DNA of 56,270 bases. Source: Chloroflexota bacterium (GTDB lineage: Bacteria; Chloroflexota; Anaerolineae; Aggregatilineales; Phototrophicaceae). Positions 34,975 through 42,831 of this stretch are shown piece after piece. The stretch spans positions 1 through 56,270 of the forward strand of contig JAEZAF010000109.1 in NCBI GenBank assembly GCA_023430545.1, given 5' to 3'. The position numbers were made by a program, and so were the translations under genes. Below the pieces are notes generated by a model, which had not been told where the DNA came from, ran no database searches, and was given only the letters and a program-made list of their open reading frames with translations. How positions within the stretch are numbered: position 1 is the stretch's first letter; each line of letters starts with the position of its first letter.

Positions 34975-36861
34975 TTAGAAATCATCCTCATCATACCCGT
35001 AGTAACTGGATGACGAGCTGGTGGTCTGGGGCTGTGTGCCGCGCGCAGCAGAGGCCACCGCCAGCTTGCTCTCACGATAATCGACATCAGCGGCTGCGGG
35101 ATTCGGCTTCGCACGACGGTCCGCCAGCGGGATGGTGACAGTAATTGTCGTCCCCATGCCTGGAGCGCTGTCCAGCTTCAGTGTGCCATCCAGCAGTTCA
35201 GCACGTTCGCGCATATTGACCATCCCGAAGCTGCCGCGCTGGTCATAGCCATCGTTGACAGCCTGTGCATCGAAGCCCTTGCCGTTATCCGCAATGCGGA
35301 TAATCAGCACGCCGCCCTTACGCCCCACCTGTACGCTGATCATTTCAGCCTCAGCATACTTGCGGGCATTATTGACGGCTTCTTCGATCAGGTAGAAGAT
35401 CACTCCCTGCGCATCCTGATCGATATACGTATCCAGATCCTTGCCAACACGGACGGTGACGTTCTGGTTATAGGTCTTCTTGATCTTCTCGGCCAGTTGA
35501 TGCAGCGCCGGTGTCAGGCCCTGACTTTCGAGTGCCAGCGGACGCAGTTTAAACAGCACATGGCGCAGTTCTTCGGTTGCACGAGCCGCCATTTCCTCAG
35601 CCGTTTTGATTTCACCTATGATATCCGGCTGATTACGCTCATGCATCTTCTGGATGATACGCAGCTTCATCACCAGCGCCGAGACGGTCTGCGTGGGGAT
35701 ATCATGCAGGTCACGGACCAGCGCCTTGCGTGCATTTTCTTCCATCTCGATGATACGGACTTTCTCCGACATCAAGGTCTGGTACAGTACACCGTTCTGC
35801 AACGCAATCGTGGACTGTGCCGCAATCGCCATCAGCGCTTCGATGCGTTCTTCATTGAACGCTTCATTGGCATCGCTGGCGTATACGATTACACCGTAAT
35901 TGTCGTAACCGGCACGCAGCGGGATACACAGCATAGAACGCATCCCCTGTAAACCGACAAACGAGCTTAGTTCGGGGTCGCGTGAGATTTCCTTGCCGAC
36001 CACCGGGATCGATTTATCAAGCGCCCGGCCAATCAGCCCCTGCTTGCCCTCAACTTCGCGATGCACATCGGTATGAGACAGCCCACGGGAATTCGCGACA
36101 TACAGCGACTCTTCATTGGCGCGGTACAGCAGGATCATGCTCACCAGACGGTGCCTGCTCTCCTTGCGTACACTCATCTGGCCGATGTCCATCGTCGCGT
36201 CGAGGATTTTATCAAGGCTGACCATCCCACTAAGGGTGGCCGTCATCTCCGAGATTGCCTTGCTGCGTTCGCGCACATCGCTCAGTTCGGCTTCTTTCTG
36301 ACGAACGGCATCGTCGAGTCGCTTCTGCTGTCCGCGTGCGTATTCATCACGGAAGTACACCCAGACAATCAGCGACAGGATGGTGCCAATCGAGGCGGCA
36401 AGAATCGGAACAAAGCTGTCCAGCCGGTTGATGACCGTCGAGTCGATCAGCCCCAGCGTGATCGCTGTCACACCGAAAATGCCGACGACCTCAATTGTGC
36501 CCCACATCCAGCCGAGTGAGAGCAGCCCCAGCAGCGAAAGACAGACGACGGTCAGCAGCAGCAGCAGCGGTTCTTCACCAATCAGAACCGTCAGCGCGGC
36601 AGCAGCGACCAGATCAACCGCAGCATTCACATAACGCAGGGCAGGACGGACAGAGGGAACAAAGGACAAGCCAATGGCAATGAGGTTCGCCACCAGCACA
36701 ACGATGGCGGGTAGGATCAGCGTCTGCAGATCAAAAGGGACACCATAGCGGCTGTCGAACAGCGCATTGACCCCAATGACGACCGCGAGCAGTGCAAAAC
36801 GGGTGCCGATTGCTGCCCAATTCTGCCAGAAATTACCGGGTGCACGCAGATCATTCTTCAT
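34975..36861 (-). CDS. GAF-domain sensor histidine kinase (HisKA_3 type)
   Basis: 628 aa. Five or six TM helices (about 18-170) are followed by a short coiled coil (175-205), a GAF domain (about 215-360), an HisKA_3 dimerisation domain with phospho-acceptor in LVRDLHDIPTQT (H386), and an HATPase_c domain with NNARKYAEA (N box), IADNGKGFD (G1) and GMGTTITV (G2). This is the NarX/DesK class, whose partner is normally a LuxR-type response regulator; none is in the window. The C-terminal tail after the ATPase is odd, with a Ser run followed by YYGYDEDDF. The signal is not known. Confidence 0.92.
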   Translation of the reverse strand: MKNDLRAPGNFWQNWAAIGTRFALLAVVIGVNALFDSRYGVPFDLQTLILPAIVVLVANLIAIGLSFVPSVRPALRYVNAAVDLVAAAALTVLIGEEPLLLLLTVVCLSLLGLLSLGWMWGTIEVVGIFGVTAITLGLIDSTVINRLDSFVPILAASIGTILSLIVWVYFRDEYARGQQKRLDDAVRQKEAELSDVRERSKAISEMTATLSGMVSLDKILDATMDIGQMSVRKESRHRLVSMILLYRANEESLYVANSRGLSHTDVHREVEGKQGLIGRALDKSIPVVGKEISRDPELSSFVGLQGMRSMLCIPLRAGYDNYGVIVYASDANEAFNEERIEALMAIAAQSTIALQNGVLYQTLMSEKVRIIEMEENARKALVRDLHDIPTQTVSALVMKLRIIQKMHERNQPDIIGEIKTAEEMAARATEELRHVLFKLRPLALESQGLTPALHQLAEKIKKTYNQNVTVRVGKDLDTYIDQDAQGVIFYLIEEAVNNARKYAEAEMISVQVGRKGGVLIIRIADNGKGFDAQAVNDGYDQRGSFGMVNMRERAELLDGTLKLDSAPGMGTTITVTIPLADRRAKPNPAAADVDYRESKLAVASAARGTQPQTTSSSSSYYGYDEDDF

Positions 36862-37037
36862 TTGAGAAACTCATTTATGGACGACTATGGATGATGGACA
36901 GGTTGTTGACGGGTAGTTTATACCCCTCTCAACTCAAATATTCAAACGTTCTCAGCAGCGATGAATGTTAAGACGGGGACTATCTATAGCATAATCCACA
37001 ATTGTAAATAAATTAATTAAGTTCTGACCGCGCAGAT

Positions 37038-37067
37038 AAAAAAACAGCCCCACGATTTGTGAGGCTG
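37038..37067 (-). terminator. Terminator of the tRNA-Val gene
   Basis: On the minus strand CAGCCTCAC, AAATC and GTGGGGCTG form a stem (one G-T pair) followed by seven T, 11 nt beyond the tRNA 3' end. The other parts of the 36862-37352 gap hold only the tRNA and promoters. Confidence 0.85.
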
Positions 37068-37077
37068 CCTGAGAGAG

Positions 37078-37151
<74 letters not shown>

Positions 37152-37161
37152 AACGACGATC

Positions 37162-37191
37162 AGTATAACACATTCCATATCCCCGAATCAA
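37162..37191 (-). promoter_or_regulatory. tRNA-Val promoter
   Basis: On the minus strand TTGATT (37191-37186), an 18-nt spacer and TATACT (37167-37162), ending 10 nt before the tRNA 5' end. Confidence 0.7.
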
Positions 37192-37237
37192 GTGATTTTT
37201 TGCTGCCGATCTCAATATCCGAAAGAAATCTGCATTC

Positions 37238-37265
37238 TTGCCCATTTGCTGTGTCCGTGTATAGT
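37238..37265 (+). promoter_or_regulatory. Promoter of the winged-helix regulator gene
   Basis: TTGCCC (37238-37243), a 16-nt spacer and TATAGT (37260-37265), 87 bp before the ATG at 37353. Confidence 0.5.
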
Positions 37266-37352
37266 AGTGAATATGACAGTGTGGGAGAGCCTACCTACCT
37301 GCATCATCTTTGACCACCGAAATCCGTTCTCATCATTCTTAAAGACACCGCA

Positions 37353-38015
37353 ATGGAAAACATGATCCCTGCTTCCGATCTTCAACCATCCTTTCAGCCC
37401 GCCGACGAGATGGTCATCACCGATCTCGAGACGCTGCGTGTACTTGCTGACCCGATGCGCCTCAGTATTGTTCAGTATCTGGAGAAGCCCAGCACCGTCA
37501 AGCTGATCGCTAAAAAAATTGGCAAACCGCCCACCAAACTCTACTATCACTTTAATCTGCTGGAAAAACATGAACTGATCCGCATGGTCGATACGCGGAT
37601 TGTCGCTGGTATCATCGAGAAGCAGTATCAGGCCAGCGCCCGGTATTATCGCCTTCAGCGCGGGCTGCTTTCCCCTAACAGCGGTAACGACGACCTCGAT
37701 ATGACTCTCTCGGCCATGCTCGCCAACATCCGCCAGAGTGCGATGCAGAGCTTCCGTGAGGGCGGATTTGAGGTCAGTGGCAGCGCCCCCGTCCATCACC
37801 GGCTGACCATGTACAACAGCGCACTGACGCTCACAGTGGAACAGGCGCAGAACCTTGCATCCCGCCTGAGCGAACTGATGGCCGAATTCAACGATTATTC
37901 TCAGCAGAATAAATCCGGGGATGACGCGCAGCTTTACAAGCTCAGTCTGTTCTACTTCCCGGCTGAAGGTGAGACATCTGAATCAGCCTCAGAGGACGAT
38001 CAGTCGCAGGGTTAA
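37353..38015 (+). CDS. ArsR-like winged-helix transcriptional regulator
   Basis: 220 aa. The N-terminal winged helix (about 22-110) has RVLADPMRLSIVQYLEKP, then KLIAKKIGKPPTKLYYHFNLLEKHELI as recognition helix, and a wing ending in EKQYQASARYYRL. This pattern (PTKLYYHxxxLE) is the HTH_20/ArsR subgroup common in Actinobacteria and Chloroflexota. The C-terminal half is helical, ending in an acidic Glu/Ser tail, and has no metal-binding Cys cluster, so it is probably not a metal sensor. The next gene starts 120 bp on and may or may not be a target. Confidence 0.88.
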   Translation: MENMIPASDLQPSFQPADEMVITDLETLRVLADPMRLSIVQYLEKPSTVKLIAKKIGKPPTKLYYHFNLLEKHELIRMVDTRIVAGIIEKQYQASARYYRLQRGLLSPNSGNDDLDMTLSAMLANIRQSAMQSFREGGFEVSGSAPVHHRLTMYNSALTLTVEQAQNLASRLSELMAEFNDYSQQNKSGDDAQLYKLSLFYFPAEGETSESASEDDQSQG

Positions 38016-38135
38016 AGATCGCCCTTTCCGGGCAATCCACTGTTCGACTGGTACAGACACAGCCTTGACAAGACCCTCACATCGACAGAACAATGCGCTG
38101 TAACGATGTGCTTATCGACTGTCTAGGGCATTGTA

Positions 38136-39041
38136 TTGATTCAACTCACTGGTGATCAACAACGCCGCATGCTTCACGCGTCAGGCACCCTTCTCATTGT
38201 CCTGCTCCTGATGGGCTGTAACCTGACCACACCACAGCCGCTACCGCAGCCAACTTCGGACATCATCCCGATGGAAAACCCCGACCCGACTGCGACCCTC
38301 CTTCCACTGCCTGACGCGTCTGGTGAATCCGGTGGCACGGACAGCACGGACACCAGCAGTGATGGCTGGGAATTCATCGCACCGGGACTGGAACGCCGCA
38401 CCATCTTCCCGAATGGCAGTCTGTTCGGCCAGTTCGTCGCCGTGCGCATTGACCCGACGCTGTATCGCTTCCGCGCTCATTATCAACCGGGAGAAGCCCG
38501 CAGCCTCTCGACATGGCAGAGTCAGTATCCATCCGCCGCCGTGATCGTCAATGCCAACTTCTTTGAGGCATCACACACCATCACCGGCCTTCTGATTGCA
38601 GAGGGGCAGATTTTTGGTCAGTCATATATCAACCGGGGTGGTACGTTTGCCGTCCAGAACGGAATGCCGCTGCTGCGCTCCAATATCACCACACCGTATC
38701 AGGGTGAACCCTTCGAACAGGCGGTGCAGGCCTTCCCCATGCTGATCGAAAACGGCCAGATCGTCTATCAGACGGCGCTATCGGAGCGATCATCGCGCCG
38801 CAGTGCCATCGGCATCGACTCGGCTGGTCGGGTCATCATCATCGCGACACCGCTGCTTGGGCTATCACTGGCAGAGCTGGCAGCAGCACTGGACTCGGAC
38901 GAACTCGATCTTGTCCACGCATTGAATCTCGATGGCGGCGGCTCTACCATGCTGGCGATCCCATCGATCAGCTATGCACTGCCTTCGATCGACCCCGTAC
39001 CAGCGGTTTTAGCCGTATACCCAACTGGTAACATCCCCTAA
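38136..39041 (+). CDS. Phosphodiester glycosidase (NAGPA-like) lipoprotein
   Basis: 301 aa. TTG start at 38136 is preferred since it gives a basic n-region (QQRR) before the hydrophobic stretch and lipobox LLMGC (Cys at about 28); an ATG at 38169 is also in frame. A Pro/Thr/Asp-rich linker (about 30-75) leads to a phosphodiester glycosidase domain (PF09992): FVAVRIDP, VNANFFEASHTITGLLIAEGQ, RRSAIGIDSAGRVI, and NLDGGGSTML near residue 264. The family removes or handles sugar-1-phosphodiesters, as in NAGPA (uncovering enzyme), and in bacteria relates to exopolysaccharide. Anchored on the outer face of the membrane. Confidence 0.9.
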   Translation: MIQLTGDQQRRMLHASGTLLIVLLLMGCNLTTPQPLPQPTSDIIPMENPDPTATLLPLPDASGESGGTDSTDTSSDGWEFIAPGLERRTIFPNGSLFGQFVAVRIDPTLYRFRAHYQPGEARSLSTWQSQYPSAAVIVNANFFEASHTITGLLIAEGQIFGQSYINRGGTFAVQNGMPLLRSNITTPYQGEPFEQAVQAFPMLIENGQIVYQTALSERSSRRSAIGIDSAGRVIIIATPLLGLSLAELAAALDSDELDLVHALNLDGGGSTMLAIPSISYALPSIDPVPAVLAVYPTGNIP

Positions 39042-39098
39042 AATGAGTCCGTCTGTTTTCGTCTGATCCATCAACCGCAATCGGGTATCACAATATCT

Positions 39099-40289
39099 AT
39101 GTCGTCTGACTCCGCCCCCCAGATTCTGACTCCACAGCGCCAGCGTCTCGCTATCCTGCTGATGATCATCGCCGGTTTAGCCTGTGGTGCCATTGGGATT
39201 TTCGCGCTGATCCGCGTCTTCCCGCAGTTGGAACCCGGGGGCCAGCGTTTTGTCTTCACGGAATACGACGGGGACACCTTCCGTCATCAGCCCGGTATGG
39301 TGCGTCCACCAGCCGAAAATCGCATTCTGGAAGACCGCATTCACTTCGACGACGCGGACGGCTTCCGGCGTCCGGTGTGGGTGGCGGACGATTACCCGAT
39401 CATCGCAGTCGGCGACTCGTTCACCGACGGCGGTCAGGTGGCGTGGACGGATACGCTGGCGACGCTGCTCAACAGTCCGGTGCGCAATATGGGCTGGAGT
39501 GGTTATGGGCCGCTGGAATACGCCGAGATCGTGAAGCAGTACGGGGGCAACGATCATGAGTGGGTACTGGTCATGTTCTTCGAAGGAAATGACCTCAGCA
39601 ACGTGAAGACTTCGTATCAGCAGGCGCAGCAGAATGGCGGCGTGGTCGAGATCAGGCTGGAACGTGTGACCGCACCACCCGTTCAGGATATCCGCCAGCT
39701 CAGTGACTACAGCGGCGAAATCCAGCTCAATGCCGATGACAACTACCTCTATCCGCTGCACCACACGCGGCCCGATGGCTCGACCTTTGACATGGCTTAT
39801 ATCAGCGACTATCTCTGGTGGCTGAACGGTGATGCAGATACCTATCGTCAGTCGCAGAATATCGCTGTACTGGAAAGCGCCCTCAAGGACATTCGCGCTG
39901 CCGCTGGCGATGCCTGTGTCGCGCTGGTATATGCCCCGGCCAAAGAACATGTCTACTTCCAGTATGCCGAGCCGCAGGGCAACCGCATCTATGTGCTGCA
40001 AAATTCGCTGGAACTGCTGCTGGATGCTGATGGCTGGCTCGGCTTTACCGGGCTTCAGCCAGTGGAATATGAAACGCTGACGGCTCGCATCGACAACATG
40101 CGCGATGTGGTGCGGGAAACCAGTGAACAGGCCGGGCTGCAATTCATCGATCTGCTGCCCGCCTTCCAGCAGGCCAGCCAGAGTGGTGAGCTTGCCTACT
40201 ATCCTTACGACTCGCACTGGAGCCAGCGCGGGACTCGCACTGCCGCGGAAGCCATCGCCAGCTATATCAATGCGTATCCGTGTTCATAG
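39099..40289 (+). CDS. SGNH/GDSL-type hydrolase, membrane-anchored
   Basis: 396 aa. One TM anchor (about 18-40) and an external domain. Block I is AVGDSFTDG (Ser107) and block V is YDSHWSQRG (D371, H373), the Ser and Asp/His catalytic set of SGNH esterases; LNSPVRNMGWSGYGPLEY and FFEGNDL fit blocks II and III. The layout (N-terminal anchor, Asp-Ser-His-Trp late) resembles AlgJ/AlgX-type acetyltransferase-like proteins that O-acetylate exopolysaccharide. 57 bp after the phosphodiester glycosidase gene on the same strand, so both may act on one surface polymer. Confidence 0.82.
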   Translation: MSSDSAPQILTPQRQRLAILLMIIAGLACGAIGIFALIRVFPQLEPGGQRFVFTEYDGDTFRHQPGMVRPPAENRILEDRIHFDDADGFRRPVWVADDYPIIAVGDSFTDGGQVAWTDTLATLLNSPVRNMGWSGYGPLEYAEIVKQYGGNDHEWVLVMFFEGNDLSNVKTSYQQAQQNGGVVEIRLERVTAPPVQDIRQLSDYSGEIQLNADDNYLYPLHHTRPDGSTFDMAYISDYLWWLNGDADTYRQSQNIAVLESALKDIRAAAGDACVALVYAPAKEHVYFQYAEPQGNRIYVLQNSLELLLDADGWLGFTGLQPVEYETLTARIDNMRDVVRETSEQAGLQFIDLLPAFQQASQSGELAYYPYDSHWSQRGTRTAAEAIASYINAYPCS

Positions 40290-40305
40290 CTGTCGGGTTT
40301 CAACT

Positions 40306-40328
40306 GCTGGTTAAACCGCTGGTTAAAC
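40306..40328 (+). repeat. 11-bp tandem direct repeat
   Basis: GCTGGTTAAAC occurs at 40306-40316 and 40318-40328 (period 12). It lies just after the SGNH gene and about 50-75 bp upstream of the SDR promoter; it could be a regulator site. Confidence 0.4.
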
Positions 40329-40379
40329 TGACCCCTCACAATTTCTTATCACTTCCTTAGCTGTGCTGATGAATCCTCA

Positions 40380-40407
40380 TTGATTACTTACAGGCGCGTG
40401 CTATTGT
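40380..40407 (+). promoter_or_regulatory. Promoter of the SDR gene
   Basis: TTGATT (40380-40385), a 16-nt spacer, TATTGT (40402-40407), 78 bp before the ATG at 40486. Confidence 0.45.
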
Positions 40408-40485
40408 CATTGCAAGCAGTTATGCATCCCATGTACTGCGCCACACCACCTGACGCTCAGGCGTCGCTAGAGTAAGGACTGCTGG

Positions 40486-41346
40486 ATGCGAGGAAAAGTC
40501 TGTTTAATTACCGGTGCCACCAACGGCATCGGCCTGGAAACCGCCCGCTGTCTGGCGGAAAAAAATGCAACGGTCGTACTGGTAGGTCGCAACCCCGAAA
40601 AGACTCAACGTGTTGTCGATGAACTGCGCCAGAGTACAGGCAGCCCGAATCTCGATTTTCTGCTGGCGGATCTTTCACTAATGAGCGAAGTGCGCAAACT
40701 GGCGTCCGACTTTCAGTCGCGATACGACCGGCTCGATGTGCTGATCAATAATGCGGGTGGAGTGTTCGGTCGCCGCGAGGTGACATCCGAAGGGCTGGAG
40801 CTGACTTTCGCCCTCAATCACCTCAGCTACTTCCTGCTGACCCACCTGCTGCTCGACACACTCAAGGCCAGTGCCCCGGCGAGGATCGTCAATCTCGCAT
40901 CGGAAGCGCACCGTAATACCCAGCTCGATTTTGACAATCTTCAGGGCGAAAAAGGTTATATGGGCTTCCGCAATTATGGCCGCAGCAAGCTGATGAACAT
41001 CATGTTCACGATTGCGCTGGCCCGCCGAGTGAACTGCGCAGAAGTCACAGTGAATGCAGTCCATCCCGGATTTATCAATTCCGGTTTTGCTAAAAATAAT
41101 AATATTCTGTGGAAGACAATGATGTTTCTGGCGCGACCACTGACAAAATCAGTCGAGACAGGCGCACTGACGCCGACCTATCTGGCAGCCAGTTCGGAAG
41201 TCTCGCATATCACGGGAAAATATTTCTCCGACTCCAGACCGATCAAACCCAGTGATGCCGCGCTCGATATTGAAGCACAGGAAAAGCTGTGGGACATCAG
41301 TGTTGAGCTGACCGGTGTCGGAGCGCGTGAGCCGGTGATGGTATAG
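40486..41346 (+). CDS. Short-chain dehydrogenase/reductase (retinol-dehydrogenase-like)
   Basis: 286 aa, ATG at 40486 with AAGGA 7 nt upstream. Classical SDR: nucleotide loop TGATNGIG (9-16) with an Arg (VGRNPEK) after strand 2 that favours NADP(H); NNAGG (88-92); catalytic Ser139 in NLASEAH; Tyr164 and Lys168 in NYGRSK. PG-type motif in VHPGFINSGF. This is the retinol dehydrogenase/WW-domain oxidoreductase-like subgroup, which in bacteria acts on unknown alcohols or carbonyls. Monocistronic or cotranscribed with the Trm112-like gene 100 bp downstream. Confidence 0.93.
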   Translation: MRGKVCLITGATNGIGLETARCLAEKNATVVLVGRNPEKTQRVVDELRQSTGSPNLDFLLADLSLMSEVRKLASDFQSRYDRLDVLINNAGGVFGRREVTSEGLELTFALNHLSYFLLTHLLLDTLKASAPARIVNLASEAHRNTQLDFDNLQGEKGYMGFRNYGRSKLMNIMFTIALARRVNCAEVTVNAVHPGFINSGFAKNNNILWKTMMFLARPLTKSVETGALTPTYLAASSEVSHITGKYFSDSRPIKPSDAALDIEAQEKLWDISVELTGVGAREPVMV

Positions 41347-41446
41347 GCATACACGGTGGCAAACGTGGGTGTTATACTAAACGCCATCCCAGTGGTCTTG
41401 CAGATGTGAGACCGCGTTCAAACCGATTGAATGGAGACAATGCCTG

Positions 41447-41710
41447 ATGGCCGAAAATACATCGAACACCCAACCCGCGATTGACGAGAAGTTCCTGAGC
41501 CTGCTGCGCTGCCCGGTGGCCGTGCACTACACGGATCGCGGCGAAGATCCCGGCAAGCTGGAACTGGTGAAGGGAACGTGGCTGGTCAGCGCGGAAAGCG
41601 GCTACAAATACCCGATTGTGAACGGGATGCCGATTCTGCTGATCGAACGCGGCGAGCAATGGAAAGACACGCCGGTCGAGGATCTGCCGGTTCCGCCGCC
41701 TGCAGAATAA
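41447..41710 (+). CDS. Trm112-like small protein without the zinc cysteines
   Basis: 87 aa. The frame has the Trm112/UPF0434 layout: an N-terminal helix ending LLRCPV, a beta core and a C-terminal YPIVNGMPILLIERGEQW, which is the family's hallmark. The usual second and third/fourth Cys are absent (only LRCPV remains), so zinc is probably not bound. Trm112-like proteins stabilise methyltransferases or relate to tRNA/lipid A enzymes. The partner cannot be told here; the trmB in this window is at 55086. Ended by a terminator at 41742-41772. Confidence 0.82.
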   Translation: MAENTSNTQPAIDEKFLSLLRCPVAVHYTDRGEDPGKLELVKGTWLVSAESGYKYPIVNGMPILLIERGEQWKDTPVEDLPVPPPAE

Positions 41711-41741
41711 CGGCTCTCGATCTGCACAGAGAGTCAGAAAC

Positions 41742-41772
41742 AAAAACAGCGCCGTGATTTCGGCGCTGTTTG
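41742..41772. terminator. Bidirectional terminator
   Basis: CAGCGCCG (41747-41754), 6-nt loop, CGGCGCTG (41761-41768), A-tract before and TTTGTT after. It serves the Trm112-like gene and the convergent gene ending at 41792. Confidence 0.88.
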
Positions 41773-41791
41773 TTATCTGCTGACTTTACGT

Positions 41792-42418
41792 TCAGGGTGC
41801 AGGCGGGAGTGGAATCAGATCAGCGGTGGATTCCGGTGCGATCTGTGTCACTGTCCACGGGAATGGCGTCGGAGCCGGTCCCTCAAACGGTTTATTGTCC
41901 ACAATCGGTTCCCATTTTTCACGCGACATCATGTCATATGCAGCGCGTTCATGATCAGTCGTCATCGCACTGAGGCTCGTCTCCGGTCGGGTGCGCTCGA
42001 ACATGATAAAACCGGTACGGGCATTGATCGCGAAGGTAAAACCCTCTGGGGCATAACGATCCGCTATGGACGGGTCCTGACCGGGAGGTACGAAAACAGG
42101 ACCGGATTTTCCCGGTTCGAACTCGCCTTTTAAGGAAAGCACATAGACCAGCATGTCGGGTTCGCGCTGCACATCGCTCCCTATCATCGTCGGCCCGAAT
42201 TCTCTGGCAAGAACATACTCCGAGAACAGGATTTCAGGTTCACTCTTCAATCCATAAAATTGTGCAGCTTCAATGGCAATATGTGTCAGGGTCTGTTCAT
42301 CAAGAACAGCCCCCTCTTGTGCGGTGGAAGGTAGAGAGGATGACATGGCGAGAATCCATATCAATCCAAGGATACCAAATACTGTAATGAGAATGGGCGG
42401 AAGTGATTTTCTGATCAT
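41792..42418 (-). CDS. Small exported protein of unknown function
   Basis: 208 aa from the ATG at 42418, chosen because AAGGTGAGG lies 6 nt upstream and the N-terminus (RKSLPP, then a run of about 20 hydrophobic residues) is a signal anchor; the longer frame reading upstream crosses a terminator. The mature part has QTLTHIAIEAAQFYGL, a YVLSLKGEFEPG strand and EGFTFAINARTGFIM, a pattern like small periplasmic PepSY/cystatin-like folds, but I cannot name it. The C-terminal end is Pro/Thr-rich (PTPFPW, LIPLPPAP). Preceded by a structured leader (42470-42619) that could control it. Confidence 0.75.
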   Translation of the reverse strand: MIRKSLPPILITVFGILGLIWILAMSSSLPSTAQEGAVLDEQTLTHIAIEAAQFYGLKSEPEILFSEYVLAREFGPTMIGSDVQREPDMLVYVLSLKGEFEPGKSGPVFVPPGQDPSIADRYAPEGFTFAINARTGFIMFERTRPETSLSAMTTDHERAAYDMMSREKWEPIVDNKPFEGPAPTPFPWTVTQIAPESTADLIPLPPAP

Positions 42419-42469
42419 GGTGACCCTCACCTTTTTGGCAAGTATACACCCGAAAATCAACGTTTGGCA

Positions 42470-42619
42470 GAAAAAGAAACAGCCCTGTAGAGGCAGGGCT
42501 GTCCTTGGGTAGGGTATACACTTCTTACTGAAATGCCACCCCGTTAGAGGAGTGGTTAGAGGGTAACCCCCACCAATTGACCATACATTATGGACCACCT
42601 CCTTTGCTCGTTTAACGAT
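42470..42619 (-). ncRNA. Candidate small RNA or attenuating leader
   Basis: On the minus strand a promoter (TTTACT 42654-42649, 17 nt, TACACT 42631-42626) is followed by about 150 nt with no open frame of note, and then a factor-independent terminator, AGCCCTG-CCTCTA-CAGGGCT (42500-42481) plus TTTCTTTTT. The body is rich in pairing: GGAGTGGT (42549-42556) nearly pairs with ACCACCTCC (42594-42602); inside are GGTTA-GAGGG-TAACC and CCATA-CAT-TATGG. The gene of the exported protein starts 52 bp after the terminator. So it is either an independent sRNA or a termination-type riboswitch/attenuator. I recognise no known class. Confidence 0.5.
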
Positions 42620-42625
42620 AGACAA

Positions 42626-42654
42626 AGTGTAGCACGCACAATCTGAAAAGTAAA
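42626..42654 (-). promoter_or_regulatory. Promoter of the candidate RNA
   Basis: On the minus strand TTTACT (42654-42649), a 17-nt spacer and TACACT (42631-42626). Both boxes miss the consensus by one or two bases. Confidence 0.5.
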
Positions 42655-42783
42655 TAAGGAAAATTCACTGTGGTCTTCTACGGGTCAGTTTTCGCTCGGA
42701 TTTTCTAAATTGTGACGTATTCCGGTTGACAGGCCCGCGCTCGCCAGGATTAAAGTATTTCAAACGTTGTGTTTACATCGCTA

Positions 42784-42792
42784 TGCTATAAT
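42784..42792 (+). promoter_or_regulatory. secA extended -10 promoter
   Basis: TGCTATAAT: an extended -10 (TGn) with a perfect TATAAT, 40 bp before the secA ATG. No good -35 at the right spacing. A second possible promoter is TTGACA at 42726-42731 with TAAAGT at 42751 (long spacing). Confidence 0.6.
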
Positions 42793-42831
42793 ATCGGGCT
42801 TAGTGCTTAGCAAAGAAGCAATCGAGGTCGT

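Noticed and set aside
42470..42619. SRP RNA, 6S RNA or tRNA in the leader before 42418
   Set aside because: The SRP GGAAG/AGCA tetraloop region, a 6S-like single long hairpin with central bubble and a tRNA cloverleaf are all absent.
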